Origin: Methylophaga sp. OBS4
Lineage (GTDB): Bacteria > Pseudomonadota > Gammaproteobacteria > Nitrosococcales > Methylophagaceae
Direction: 5' to 3'
Length of the DNA stretch: 64,000 nt
NCBI RefSeq assembly: GCF_026319305.1
Contig: NZ_JAPDMV010000005.1
Span: forward strand, 1 to 64,000
This document shows, one piece after another, positions 1 through 9,009 of this stretch (position 1 is its first letter; each line of letters opens with the position of its first letter). The notes under the pieces are model-generated. The model saw only the letters and a program-made list of their open reading frames with translations. It was not told the DNA's origin and did no database searches. Position numbers and translations under genes: made by a program.

Positions 1-420
1 AATGACACCTTGCGGGGCGGCGTTTACGGCGACACCTACCGGTTCAACCTGGGCGATGGTCATGATGTGATCACTGATATCACCAACAGTAACAGCACCA
101 GCTACCGGGACATTTTGCAGTTTGGCGGCACAGCGGATTTTGATGAAGAAGATCTTTGGTTTAGCCGTGAAGGGGATGATCTACAGATTACTATCGCTGG
201 AACAAATGATCAGATTACGGTGAATGACTGGTATACAAGCTCAAATAATCAGATAGAAGAAATATCTATTGGTTCATCAGTACTGTTTAATACCAAAGTT
301 GAGCAACTGGTATCAGCCATGGCTTCCTATGATGTACCTAATGGGGAAGGTAATGTGATCCCACAAGACGTAAAAGAGGAGTTACAACCTGTTATTGCAA
401 ATACCTGGCAGGCTGCCTGA
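1..420 (+). CDS. RTX-like (hemolysin-type calcium-binding) protein, C-terminal fragment
   Basis: The frame is open from base 1, so the gene starts upstream of the window and only about 139 C-terminal residues are seen. The fragment opens with a degenerate nonapeptide RTX-like stretch (NDTLRGG.YGDTYRF followed by GDGHDVI). It continues into the domain that usually follows RTX repeats (hemolysin-type Ca-binding related), with the pattern DILQFGG, DDLWFSREGDDLQI and ITVNDWY. Such proteins are normally large, secreted by a type I system through an uncleaved C-terminal signal, and fold on binding extracellular calcium. The activity of this one cannot be judged because the N-terminal effector part is missing. 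The end QAA stop is followed by a hairpin at 452-490. Confidence 0.75.
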   Translation, partial: NDTLRGGVYGDTYRFNLGDGHDVITDITNSNSTSYRDILQFGGTADFDEEDLWFSREGDDLQITIAGTNDQITVNDWYTSSNNQIEEISIGSSVLFNTKVEQLVSAMASYDVPNGEGNVIPQDVKEELQPVIANTWQAA

Positions 421-451
421 CAGGACTTACCTAAGTCGTTACCCCCTGTTT

Positions 452-490
452 GAAGCACTCATACATGATTTTTCTGGTTATGGGTGCTTC
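452..490 (+). terminator. Hairpin after the RTX-like gene
   Basis: A 12-bp stem with one G-T pair (GAAGCACTCATA at 452-463, TATGGGTGCTTC at 479-490) lies 31 bases after the stop codon. There is no clear U tract after it, so it could be a weak or Rho-assisted terminator or an mRNA-stabilising stem. Confidence 0.4.
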
Positions 491-683
491 AAGCTTCAGG
501 GGAGCGGTACTGATACAAAACTGGACTCCCGATAACTGATGCATGGGGAATAACAAGCATTTCTTGACCATTTATAACTTTTAACTCAAATTCAGATTAG
601 TTAAATCGCCCCGTTACTGTTCTCTATAGTAGTATCGTAGTTGAACAGTTGCTTACCAGCTAACGCTGGTTGAGGAGGGGGCT

Positions 684-1433
684 ATGCCAGTTTTATCCAA
701 TCCTGTTGTTCGTATCCTGCTATTTATATTGCTGTGCCTGGGTTATGGTCTGGGTTCGACGCAGGCTACCGAGTCTTTCCAGCAACAGCGTCAGCAACTT
801 ATTGAACAAATCAGCAAAGATGTGCGGATGAGTCAGGAGATGCTGCCTACGTCAAAGCTGAATGAGCGGGTGTTGGAGGTCATAGCCAAGGTACCCCGGC
901 ATGAGTTCGTGCCTGCCAAACACCGGCATCAGGCTTATAAAAATCGACCATTGCCGATTGGTTACGGACAAACCATTTCCCAGCCTGCGATTGTGGCTAT
1001 CATGACCGATCTGTTGCAGCTTGAGCCTGGTGACAAGGCGCTGGAAATCGGTACGGGGTCCGGTTATCAGGCGGCGGTGATGGCGGAACTGGTTGATGAG
1101 GTTTACACCATTGAAATCGTGCCGGAACTGGCTGCGCGGGCAGCTGCCGATTTACAGCGAACCGGTTATCAGAATGTTACAACCCGTGAAGGTGACGGAT
1201 ACTATGGCTGGCCGGAGCAGGCACCGTTTGATGCGATTATGGTGACGGCGGCAGCCGGTCATATCCCGTCACCATTGATCGAGCAATTGAAACCCGGCGG
1301 TCGTATGGTGATCCCGGTTGGCAGCCGTTTTATGGTACAGCATCTGGTGTTGGTCACTAAGGATGACAGAGGCGAGATCTTTACCGAGCAGTTGTTGCCG
1401 GTGCGATTTGTCCCGCTGACTGGGCAGCACTGA
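684..1433 (+). CDS. pcm: Protein-L-isoaspartate O-methyltransferase with N-terminal signal/anchor
   Basis: Methylates L-isoaspartyl residues formed in ageing proteins, using S-adenosylmethionine, as the first repair step. The SAM-binding motif LEIGTGSGYQ is at about 119-128, preceded by the family block PIGYGQTISQP (91-101) and followed by the C-terminal GGRMVIPVG. The first ~28 residues form a positively charged then hydrophobic stretch ending near STQA, which looks like a signal peptide or membrane anchor. Classical cytosolic Pcm is about 208 residues; this one is 249, the excess being this leader. The start at 684 has a strong GAGGAGG SD at 671-677. The next gene starts one base after the stop, so the two are co-transcribed. 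Confidence 0.9.
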   Translation: MPVLSNPVVRILLFILLCLGYGLGSTQATESFQQQRQQLIEQISKDVRMSQEMLPTSKLNERVLEVIAKVPRHEFVPAKHRHQAYKNRPLPIGYGQTISQPAIVAIMTDLLQLEPGDKALEIGTGSGYQAAVMAELVDEVYTIEIVPELAARAAADLQRTGYQNVTTREGDGYYGWPEQAPFDAIMVTAAAGHIPSPLIEQLKPGGRMVIPVGSRFMVQHLVLVTKDDRGEIFTEQLLPVRFVPLTGQH

Positions 1434-1434
1434 G

Positions 1435-3873
1435 ATGGCACTGTTGATGTCCCGGAGTTATCTGCTGACACTGTCTGCGGTATCCGCATCGGCACTGGCC
1501 TACGAAGTTTTATTGATGCGGCTGTTTTCTGTTATTCAGTGGCATCATTTTGCCTTTATGGTCATTAGTTTGGCTTTGCTGGGTTACGCTGTCAGCGGTA
1601 TTTTTCTGGCGCTTGGCCGTGAATTTTTCAGCCGTTGCTTCCCGCAGGTCATTATGAGCAACTTGCTGTTGTTTGCCATTGCGATGCCTGTTTGTTTCCT
1701 GCTGGCGCAGCAGTTGCCTTTTAATCCGGCGCAGCTGTTGTGGGATCCGATGCAACTGCTTTATCAACTTGGCCTTTATCTGCTGCTATCACTGCCATTT
1801 TTTTTTGCAGCCAATATTATCGGTTTGTCTTTTTATCGGTTCCGCAGCCTGGCGACACAGGTTTATGCTGCCGACTTGCTGGGTGCCGCCTGTGGCAGCG
1901 TAATGATCATTGTGCTGCTGTTTGTGATATTTCCGCAGCATATTCTGGTGGTGTTGCCACTTGTGGTACTGAGCGCTGCATTGATGTGTTTAATATTGTG
2001 TCTGAAGCAGTCACAGATTAATCACCGGCGCTGGTCAGCGAGCCTGCTAGTGGCTGTGGCCTTGACGGTAAGCCTGTTACCTTTGCAGCTGAACCTTAAT
2101 ATTTCTCCTTACAAGCCACAAAGCCAGCTGCTTAATGTTCCCGGCACGGCTATTATCGAGCAAAAATCCAGTCCGCTGGGTGTGCTCAGCGTGGTCGAGA
2201 CGCAAACCGTGCCTTTACGGCATGCCCCCGGATTGAGCATTAACGCGGATAGCGTTCCGCCTGAGCAGTTAGCCCTATTCAGCGACGGCGACAGTATGTC
2301 AGCCATCACCCGTTTTGACGGGAATGTGGCACCGCTGCGTTACCTGGATCAAACCACTTCAGCTTTGCCGTATCAATTAAGGCCGTTGGCTGATGTTCTG
2401 ATCTTGGGTGCCGGTGCCGGCAGTGATATTCTGCAGGCGCTTATTCACCCGGCTGGGCATATTGATGCGGTTGAGCAGAATCCGCAGCTGATTGAGCTGG
2501 TCAGGGACCAATATGCTGAATATGCCGGGGGGCTCTTCTCACTGCCACAAGTCAGTGTGCATCAGGCAGAAGCCCGTTCTTTTGTGACAGCAAGTGATAA
2601 ACACTTTGATTTAATCACATTGTCGTTAATGGACGGTTCAGGCGCTGCCACCGGCGGCCTGTATTCGATGGCGGAAAATTATTTGTATACCAGGCAGGCG
2701 ATGCTGCTTTATCTGCGTCATCTTGAACACAATGGTTATCTGAGTCTGACCCGCTGGACCAGACTGCCACCCCGGGATATGCCGAAACTGCTGGCCACCG
2801 TGATCGAAGCGCTCAATCAGCACGGCACTGCCGATCCTTCACAAAGCCTTGTCATGATCCGCAGCTGGCAAACCGCGACCTTGCTGGTAAAAAACGGTGT
2901 TTTCAGCGCAGATGAAATTAATCGCCTCAAGCGGTTCTGCCAGCAACACCGCTTTGATCTGGCTTATTATCCGGGCATTGCTGAAACAGAGGTCAACCAA
3001 TTTCACCAACTCAGAGAACCTTATTTCTATCAGGCGGCGTTGGCTTTATTAGGTCAAAACGCAGCGGCATTTATCGACGCCTACAAGTTCAATATCGAAG
3101 CCGCGGAAGACGACAGGCCTTATTTTTCACAGTTTTTCAAATGGCGGACTTTGCCGGAAATTATTTCTCTGCTGGATCAGGGCGGGTTGTTTTTACTTGA
3201 AAGTGGTTATTTATTACTGATTATTGCGCTGATCCAGGCCTTGCTGGTCGGTATTGTGCTGCTGGTGCTGCCGTTATGGTGGGGAAGGCGGCGGCTGGGA
3301 ATCGAACCCGGAGAGCGGCTGCATAAAAAGGTACTGGGTTATTTTTTCGCTCTGGGTTTGGCTTTTTTGTTTATGGAAATTGCGTTTATTCAGAAATTTA
3401 TCCTGATTTTGCAGCACCCGGTCTATGCAATTACCGTGGTGCTGGCCACTTTTCTGGTGGCAGCGGGCCTTGGCAGTTATGTTTCCGGACGCCGGCTGCA
3501 ATGGCCAGCTCGCAACAGGGTCATGCTGGCAGTGTCAGCCATCAGCGGCTTATCGCTGAGTTATATATTTGCCTTCGAATCCCTGTCAGCTTTCATGTTG
3601 CAGCAGCACGATCTGCTGCGTTATCTGCTGGCTTTTTTATTAATCGTGCCGCTGGGGTTTTTCATGGGCATGCCGTTTCCTGCCGCCATCAATGTACTGT
3701 CGCAAAGCCGGGCGGAGCTGATTCCGTGGGCGTGGGGCATTAATGGTCTGGCATCGGTGATCAGCCCGATTCTGGCAACGTTGATTGCGATGCAGTTCGG
3801 TTTCCGGGTACTGATTGCCGTTGCTGTTGTGCTGTACCTGTTGGCTGCCAGGCTGTTTCCGCAGTCAGCATAA
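1435..3873 (+). CDS. Membrane-embedded spermidine-synthase-like methyltransferase-fold protein
   Basis: This 812-residue protein has three parts. About six or seven hydrophobic helices lie at the N-terminus (roughly 5-215). A cytosolic Rossmann domain covers about 320-500, with the nucleotide loop LILGAGAGSDI (322-332), an acidic residue in AVEQNP, and LMDGSGAATGG. At least five more helices follow from about 585 to the end. The soluble domain resembles polyamine aminopropyltransferases and SAM methyltransferases; full-length proteins of this kind are annotated as spermidine-synthase-like integral membrane proteins. Aminopropyl transfer should not be assumed and the substrate is unknown. It starts one base after pcm, implying translational coupling. 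Its stop directly abuts the stop of the convergent dctM with no intergenic terminator. Confidence 0.75.
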   Translation: MALLMSRSYLLTLSAVSASALAYEVLLMRLFSVIQWHHFAFMVISLALLGYAVSGIFLALGREFFSRCFPQVIMSNLLLFAIAMPVCFLLAQQLPFNPAQLLWDPMQLLYQLGLYLLLSLPFFFAANIIGLSFYRFRSLATQVYAADLLGAACGSVMIIVLLFVIFPQHILVVLPLVVLSAALMCLILCLKQSQINHRRWSASLLVAVALTVSLLPLQLNLNISPYKPQSQLLNVPGTAIIEQKSSPLGVLSVVETQTVPLRHAPGLSINADSVPPEQLALFSDGDSMSAITRFDGNVAPLRYLDQTTSALPYQLRPLADVLILGAGAGSDILQALIHPAGHIDAVEQNPQLIELVRDQYAEYAGGLFSLPQVSVHQAEARSFVTASDKHFDLITLSLMDGSGAATGGLYSMAENYLYTRQAMLLYLRHLEHNGYLSLTRWTRLPPRDMPKLLATVIEALNQHGTADPSQSLVMIRSWQTATLLVKNGVFSADEINRLKRFCQQHRFDLAYYPGIAETEVNQFHQLREPYFYQAALALLGQNAAAFIDAYKFNIEAAEDDRPYFSQFFKWRTLPEIISLLDQGGLFLLESGYLLLIIALIQALLVGIVLLVLPLWWGRRRLGIEPGERLHKKVLGYFFALGLAFLFMEIAFIQKFILILQHPVYAITVVLATFLVAAGLGSYVSGRRLQWPARNRVMLAVSAISGLSLSYIFAFESLSAFMLQQHDLLRYLLAFLLIVPLGFFMGMPFPAAINVLSQSRAELIPWAWGINGLASVISPILATLIAMQFGFRVLIAVAVVLYLLAARLFPQSA

Positions 3874-5178
3874 TCATTCCATTAGCGCGGGCAGCCACAG
3901 CGTCAGATCCGGAAATGTAATCAACACGGCTAATACGACGATTTGAATTAGAACAAATGGCACAATGCCGCGATAAATGGATTGCAGTTTAAGTGAAGCC
4001 GGAGCGCTGGCTTTCAGATAGAACAGCGAAAAACCAAACGGTGGCGTCAGGAAAGAAGTCTGCAGGTTCAACGCGATCAACAATGCAAACCATAACGGAT
4101 CCAGCCCCATATAAATGGCCACCGGTGCAATGACCGGCACCACAATAAAGCAGATTTCGATAAAGTCGAGAAAAAAGCCCAGAACAAATATCAGCAACAT
4201 GCTTAGTACCAGAAAGGTCCATTTACCGCCGGGCAGATTGCTGAAAATATCCAGAATCAGTTTATCGCCGCCCATGCCGACAAACACCAGGCCAAAGGCG
4301 GTGGCACCGATGAAGATCACAAACACCATGCTGGTCAGGCGTGTGGTTTTTTGCATGGCTTCACGGAGATTGCCGAGATTGAGACGGCTATGTAATGCCG
4401 CCAGAATCATGGCACCCAGCGCGCCGACGGCAGCAGATTCGGTCGGTGAGGCGACACCGAAAAAGATGGAACCTAACACGGCAACAATTAAAAACAATGG
4501 CGGCAGCAGACTTTTGATGACACTCAGCGCCAGATGCGTGTCATGTTTTTCATTAACAGGAATCGGGGGCGCCAATTCAGGTTTTCGCCAGGCAATCCAG
4601 GCAATATAAATAATGTAGCCGATGATCAGCATGGCACCGGGCACTGTTGCCGCAATAAACAGCTGACCCACTGGCACACCGATTACATCACCCAGCAAAA
4701 TCAGGATGATGCTGGGCGGAATAATTTGTCCCAAAGTACCGGACGCCGCAATCGTACCGCTGGCCAGGGACGGTGCATAACCACGTTTGAGCATGCTGGG
4801 CAGCGCAATAACGGCCATGGTGACGACTGACGCCCCGACCACGCCCGTGGTGGCTGCCAGCAGAGCGCCCACTACCACCACCGAAATCGCCAGGCCACCG
4901 CGGAGCTGGCCGAACAATCTGCCCATGGTGTCCAGCAACTCTTCGGCTACGCCTGACTTTTCCAAAATCACGCCCATAAATACGAACAAAGGCACCGCCA
5001 GCAGCGTGAAGTTGGTCATAATGCCCCAGATCCGCAGCGGCAGCAGATTAAAAAAATCAAAACCGAGGAAAATACCGCCAAACAGCAAGGCAATAGCCCC
5101 GAGCGTGAAAGCTACCGGATAACCCACCAATAGCAGCAAAAACAAAACGGCGAACATCGCCAGAGCCCAATATTCCAT
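3874..5178 (-). CDS. dctM: TRAP transporter large permease (DctM)
   Basis: The large membrane subunit of a tripartite ATP-independent periplasmic transporter imports organic acids or related solutes using an ion gradient. The protein has 434 residues, the normal DctM length, and is almost entirely hydrophobic, with about 11-12 helices. Family landmarks include the N-terminal LLVGYPVAFTLG, the central GVVGASVVTMAVIALPSMLKRGY, GTLGQIIPPSIILI and the C-terminal LTPPFGFSLFYLK. Its ATG overlaps the dctQ stop by one base, so the pair is translationally coupled. The substrate-binding subunit dctP is not adjacent on either side, so the substrate cannot be inferred from the window. Confidence 0.93.
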   Translation of the reverse strand: MEYWALAMFAVLFLLLLVGYPVAFTLGAIALLFGGIFLGFDFFNLLPLRIWGIMTNFTLLAVPLFVFMGVILEKSGVAEELLDTMGRLFGQLRGGLAISVVVVGALLAATTGVVGASVVTMAVIALPSMLKRGYAPSLASGTIAASGTLGQIIPPSIILILLGDVIGVPVGQLFIAATVPGAMLIIGYIIYIAWIAWRKPELAPPIPVNEKHDTHLALSVIKSLLPPLFLIVAVLGSIFFGVASPTESAAVGALGAMILAALHSRLNLGNLREAMQKTTRLTSMVFVIFIGATAFGLVFVGMGGDKLILDIFSNLPGGKWTFLVLSMLLIFVLGFFLDFIEICFIVVPVIAPVAIYMGLDPLWFALLIALNLQTSFLTPPFGFSLFYLKASAPASLKLQSIYRGIVPFVLIQIVVLAVLITFPDLTLWLPALME

Positions 5179-5702
5179 TAACGGGCCTCTTGGTGACGTA
5201 AAATTTGAATATTTCTGAGAATCTCTGCCACGCCTTGTAATATGATCATGCCAAAGCTAATCAAAATGGCGCTTTTCAGAATAAAGCGATAAGGCAGTCC
5301 GCCCGGATCCGGCGAACCTTCATTGTAGAAGAAAGCGTTTTCGACAAAAGGCCAGCTGGTGACCATAATCAGCAGGGAGAAGGGCAGCAGGAATAACACG
5401 GTACCTATGATGGAGATCCAGGCTCGCATCGAGTCCGAGACAAAACGGCTCCGATAAACGATATCCACACGCACATGTTCATCGTGTTTGAGTGTGTAGG
5501 CGGCGCCAAACAGGAAAACAAGAGCAAATAAATGCCATTCCAGCTCTTGTAGTGCAACAGATCCTTGTTGGAACAGGTAACGCATCATCACGTCGTAACA
5601 AACCAGCAGCACCATGGCTAATACCAGCCACGCCGTGCAACGGCCGGTCCACTCGGTGAAGCAGTCTATCCACTTGACCAGGGTTTGAGCATTCAATTTC
5701 AT
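5178..5702 (-). CDS. dctQ: TRAP transporter small permease (DctQ)
   Basis: The four-helix small subunit pairs with DctM. It has 174 residues, with helices near 22-42, 55-75, 95-118 and 140-162. The motif WHLFALVFLFGAAYTLKHDEHVRVD is the family signature and PGGLPYRF lies before the last helix. It is the first gene of a minus-strand pair with dctM. The 137-base gap to the divergent gene at 5840 should contain both promoters. Confidence 0.92.
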   Translation of the reverse strand: MKLNAQTLVKWIDCFTEWTGRCTAWLVLAMVLLVCYDVMMRYLFQQGSVALQELEWHLFALVFLFGAAYTLKHDEHVRVDIVYRSRFVSDSMRAWISIIGTVLFLLPFSLLIMVTSWPFVENAFFYNEGSPDPGGLPYRFILKSAILISFGMIILQGVAEILRNIQILRHQEAR

Positions 5703-5839
5703 TATAGGTTCATTTTTTTATGCTACAAGCGGTAGAGTTTCCCATAATCCGTGCTTAAGCTCTAGGGGCTGTTGCTGCTACGCATGACTGATGGGAAGTG
5801 GTAAAGTAATTTGCGAGTCTAATAAAACGGAGAACGGCC

Positions 5840-6217
5840 ATGGAAAACGAAGCTGTAAAACAAAATATCTGTAACAAGGCGCAATGGTACCGGATTCTCT
5901 ATATGGTGCTGTTTGCCGTTGTGTTGTATCTGGTACTGATACTGGTCGGGATCATTGTGATCGTGCAGCTGGTTTTTGCTCTGTTTAGCGGTAAGCCCAA
6001 TGAAAACATTGCTGACTTTGCCAGTGATTTGTCGACCTATGTTTACCAGCTTGTGGCTTTTTTGACTTATACCGAAAACCGGCGTCCTTTTCCTTTTAAC
6101 AGCTGGAACGAACAGGCCGAACCGGATTTCGACGATGATGACTATACGTCTTCAGTTGAAGAGATGGGGGATGCAGGCCAGCCCAGCGGTGACGACCGCA
6201 AAAAAACTGACCACTGA
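5840..6217 (+). CDS. DUF4389 small membrane protein
   Basis: A 125-residue protein with a single long hydrophobic segment (about 18-52), then a conserved-looking cytosolic stretch with FALFSGKPNENI and YVYQLVAFLTYTENRRPFPF, then an acidic low-complexity tail. This matches the DUF4389 family, often of 100-120 residues, whose function is not established. An SD-like CGGAGAA precedes the ATG by about six bases. yaaA follows 33 bases later on the same strand and may be co-transcribed. Confidence 0.75.
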   Translation: MENEAVKQNICNKAQWYRILYMVLFAVVLYLVLILVGIIVIVQLVFALFSGKPNENIADFASDLSTYVYQLVAFLTYTENRRPFPFNSWNEQAEPDFDDDDYTSSVEEMGDAGQPSGDDRKKTDH

Positions 6218-6250
6218 TTATCTGAGAATTTTTAACTGCAGGATTGATGC

Positions 6251-7015
6251 ATGCTGATTGTTATTTCGCCGGCAAAGACGCTGGATTTTGAAACCGCTCC
6301 CGTTACCCGACAGCACAGCCAACCCCGGTTTCTGGAATATTCCCGGCAATTGATTGACAACTTGCGTCAACTCAGTGCTGCGGATATCGCCAGTTTGATG
6401 AAACTTAGCGATAAGCTGGCCGGATTGAATGCGGCGCGTTTTGAATCCTGGCAGCCGCCATTTGATCTTGATAACGCCAAACAAGCAGTGCTGGCGTTTA
6501 AAGGTGATGTGTATACCGGGCTTGATGCTGACACCTTGGATGAACAGGGAATGGATTATGCGCAGGTACATCTGCGTATTCTGTCTGGTCTGTATGGTGT
6601 GTTGAAACCACTGGATCTGATTCAACCTTACCGGCTGGAAATGGGTACTAAACTTGCCAACAAACAGGGCAAGGATCTCTATCAGTTCTGGGGCAGCACG
6701 CTGAGAGCCTCGCTGGAGCAGGATGATGCTTTAAACGATGGTGTATTGATCAATCTGGCATCAAACGAGTATTTCAAAGCGATTGAAGCCAAAAAGCTCA
6801 AGGCACGTATTATTACGCCGATATTTAAGGACTGGAAGAACGGCCAATATAAGATGATCAGTTTTTATGCTAAAAAGGCGCGTGGCCTGATGAGTCGTTT
6901 TATTATCGACCACAAGCTGAAGGAACCGGAAGCTATCAAGCAATTCGACAGTGAAGGCTATTGTTTCAATCAAGAGTTGTCGAAAGGCGATGAATGGGTG
7001 TTTAGCCGTAACTAA
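6251..7015 (+). CDS. yaaA: Peroxide stress protein YaaA (UPF0246/DUF328)
   Basis: The N-terminus [14 protein letters not shown] and the motifs [34 protein letters not shown] and YAKKARGLM are diagnostic for YaaA. In E. coli this protein is induced by OxyR and limits intracellular free iron and oxidative DNA damage under peroxide stress. Its 254 residues match the usual ~258. It is cytosolic and DNA-binding in published structures. The SD is weak (GCAGGA at about 6239). Confidence 0.95.
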   Translation: MLIVISPAKTLDFETAPVTRQHSQPRFLEYSRQLIDNLRQLSAADIASLMKLSDKLAGLNAARFESWQPPFDLDNAKQAVLAFKGDVYTGLDADTLDEQGMDYAQVHLRILSGLYGVLKPLDLIQPYRLEMGTKLANKQGKDLYQFWGSTLRASLEQDDALNDGVLINLASNEYFKAIEAKKLKARIITPIFKDWKNGQYKMISFYAKKARGLMSRFIIDHKLKEPEAIKQFDSEGYCFNQELSKGDEWVFSRN

Positions 7016-7039
7016 ATTAAGGATGTAAGCTTCAGTCAC

Positions 7040-8494
7040 ATGTTATCAAGGATGATAAACAAGCTTGTTCTTACCCTGGGTGTGTGGCTGTTGTTGAATT
7101 GTCCGCTGATTTCGGCGAGTCAACTTGATCTCAGCGAGCTGGAACGGCGCTACCTGGATAGTATTGAATTCATTACCTTGTGCACCGACCCTGACTGGAT
7201 GCCATACGAGAGTATCAATAGTAACGGGCGCTTCACCGGCATTATGTCCGACTTCCATCAGCTCTGGTCAGACATGATCGGCAAACCGATTCAGTTATTG
7301 GCCACGGAAAGCTGGCAGCAGTCTTTGCAATATATGCAGCAAAAACGCTGCGACATCTTGTCCAGTGCGCAGGATATCCCTGCCAGGCGGCATTATTTAT
7401 CGGTCACGGCCCCGTTTATTTTTTATCCTTTCGCGGTGGTCACGCAACCGGATAATCAGTTTATTATCAATCTGCGGCAGGTGCTGGCTCAGCATTTTGT
7501 GATGGTTAATGGCTATGCCGGTGTGGAAATGATCCGGCATCAATATCCCGGAATCAAGATCACCACCGTTGCTACGGCGGCGCAAGGCCTGAAAAAAGTT
7601 GAAAAAGGGCATGCTTTTGCCTTTATCGATACAGTGCCTAGCATCAATTACCAGACGCTGAAGCATGGTATTTCCCATATTAAGATTAATGGCGTGCTGG
7701 ATGAGCAATATGCCATGTCTGTCGGCGTGAGACGGGATTTGCCGGAACTGTTGTCCATCTATAACAAAGCCATCAATATCACCACTGACAGCGACCGGCA
7801 GAGCATTCTCAATAACTGGCTGTCAATTAATTTCCAATACGAGTTTGATTACACCTTGCTGTGGCAGATCCTGGCGGGTATCAGCGTGATTCTGTTTTTG
7901 TTTGTTTATCGATACTGGGTTATCAATCGGCATAATCAACAACTGCAGCAGGTCAACAAAAAGCTGGAACTTCTGTCGCACAGTGATCAGCTAACCGGCA
8001 TGCCCAACCGCTATTATCTGCATGCTGCTTTTCAAGCTGAACTCTCCCGCTTCAAACGTTATCAGCATCCATTTTCCATTATTATTCTCGATATTGATTT
8101 CTTTAAACGGGTTAATGACAGTTATGGTCATATAGTCGGCGACGAAGTGATCAAACGCATGTCGAGACTGTTGCTGCAAAATATCAGGGAAAATGACGAG
8201 GTGGGCCGCTGGGGCGGAGAAGAGTTTCTGATCCTCTGTCCGGAGACAAAACAGGAAGGCGCGCAGGCTTTGGCCGAGCATTTGCGACTATTGATACAGG
8301 CTTGTGACTTTGCCATTGATGACATTAACATTACTGCCAGCTTTGGTGTTGCAGGCTACCGCAGCAATGAAATGATAGAAGACTGTATCAAGCGTGCAGA
8401 TGAGGCGCTTTATCAGGCCAAACATAGCGGCCGCAACAAAACCGTTTTTTTCTCAGAGCCTGAATTTGAAGCAGTTGATGTGGAGCAGCCATGA
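7040..8494 (+). CDS. Periplasmic-sensor diguanylate cyclase (SBP_bac_3-GGDEF)
   Basis: The predicted order is signal peptide (1-26), a periplasmic amino-acid-binding-protein-like domain (about 40-262, with CTDPDWMPYE and the substrate-binding fold), one transmembrane helix (about 272-295), a short coiled linker, and a GGDEF domain (about 305-475). The active-site loop is GGEEF (392-396), a catalytically competent variant. An RxxD (REND, 383-386) sits five residues before it, matching the product-inhibition I-site. The protein should make c-di-GMP in response to a small periplasmic ligand, which cannot be identified here. The stop overlaps the thpR start as ATGA, so the two are coupled. Confidence 0.9.
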   Translation: MLSRMINKLVLTLGVWLLLNCPLISASQLDLSELERRYLDSIEFITLCTDPDWMPYESINSNGRFTGIMSDFHQLWSDMIGKPIQLLATESWQQSLQYMQQKRCDILSSAQDIPARRHYLSVTAPFIFYPFAVVTQPDNQFIINLRQVLAQHFVMVNGYAGVEMIRHQYPGIKITTVATAAQGLKKVEKGHAFAFIDTVPSINYQTLKHGISHIKINGVLDEQYAMSVGVRRDLPELLSIYNKAINITTDSDRQSILNNWLSINFQYEFDYTLLWQILAGISVILFLFVYRYWVINRHNQQLQQVNKKLELLSHSDQLTGMPNRYYLHAAFQAELSRFKRYQHPFSIIILDIDFFKRVNDSYGHIVGDEVIKRMSRLLLQNIRENDEVGRWGGEEFLILCPETKQEGAQALAEHLRLLIQACDFAIDDINITASFGVAGYRSNEMIEDCIKRADEALYQAKHSGRNKTVFFSEPEFEAVDVEQP

Positions 8495-9009
8495 AACGTT
8501 TGTTTTTTGCCTTATGGCCGGATGATACGACACGACAAAAAATCGATTGTATCAACCGGAAAATCGATCAAAAAGGTCTTAAAAAGCTGCAACCGACAAA
8601 TTTGCATGCCACATTGGTGTTTCTGGGAAATGTCGATGACAAAACGGCCGACGCGGTGCAAAAGGCGGCTGCTTTTATCAAAGCCGCGCCATTCACACTG
8701 AAATTTAACGAGTTAAATTTTTGGCCAAAGCCGAGAATTCTGTGTCTGACCTGCCGCAAACAACCTAAACCGATTTATGTCCTGGTCAATGCGCTCACGC
8801 GCATGGTGCTGGAACATTCGGTCAGGCTGGGTAATAAGCGTCCCTATCGCGCTCATATCACCTTGGCACGTAAAGCCACGGCTAATCCGCCGCTGGAATT
8901 TGGAGCAATAGAATGGTCGGCCGACTCTTTTGCGTTGGTGCAGTCGCGTTCAACAGATAAGGGTGTTTGTTATGAGGTGATAGACAGTTGGCCGCTGTCA
9001 AAAGTCTGA
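8491..9009 (+). CDS. thpR: RNA 2',3'-cyclic phosphodiesterase (ThpR/LigT)
   Basis: A member of the 2H phosphoesterase superfamily. The two catalytic HxTx motifs are HATL (about 38-41, in NLHATLVFLG) and HITL (about 125-128, in RAHITLARK). The N-terminus MKRLFFALWPDD is typical. Family members hydrolyse 2',3'-cyclic phosphate ends to 2'-phosphates and can ligate tRNA halves in vitro. The protein has 172 residues, the normal length. It overlaps the upstream cyclase by four bases, and its stop abuts the stop of the convergent tetR-family gene (9009/9010) with no spacer. Confidence 0.92.
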   Translation: MKRLFFALWPDDTTRQKIDCINRKIDQKGLKKLQPTNLHATLVFLGNVDDKTADAVQKAAAFIKAAPFTLKFNELNFWPKPRILCLTCRKQPKPIYVLVNALTRMVLEHSVRLGNKRPYRAHITLARKATANPPLEFGAIEWSADSFALVQSRSTDKGVCYEVIDSWPLSKV

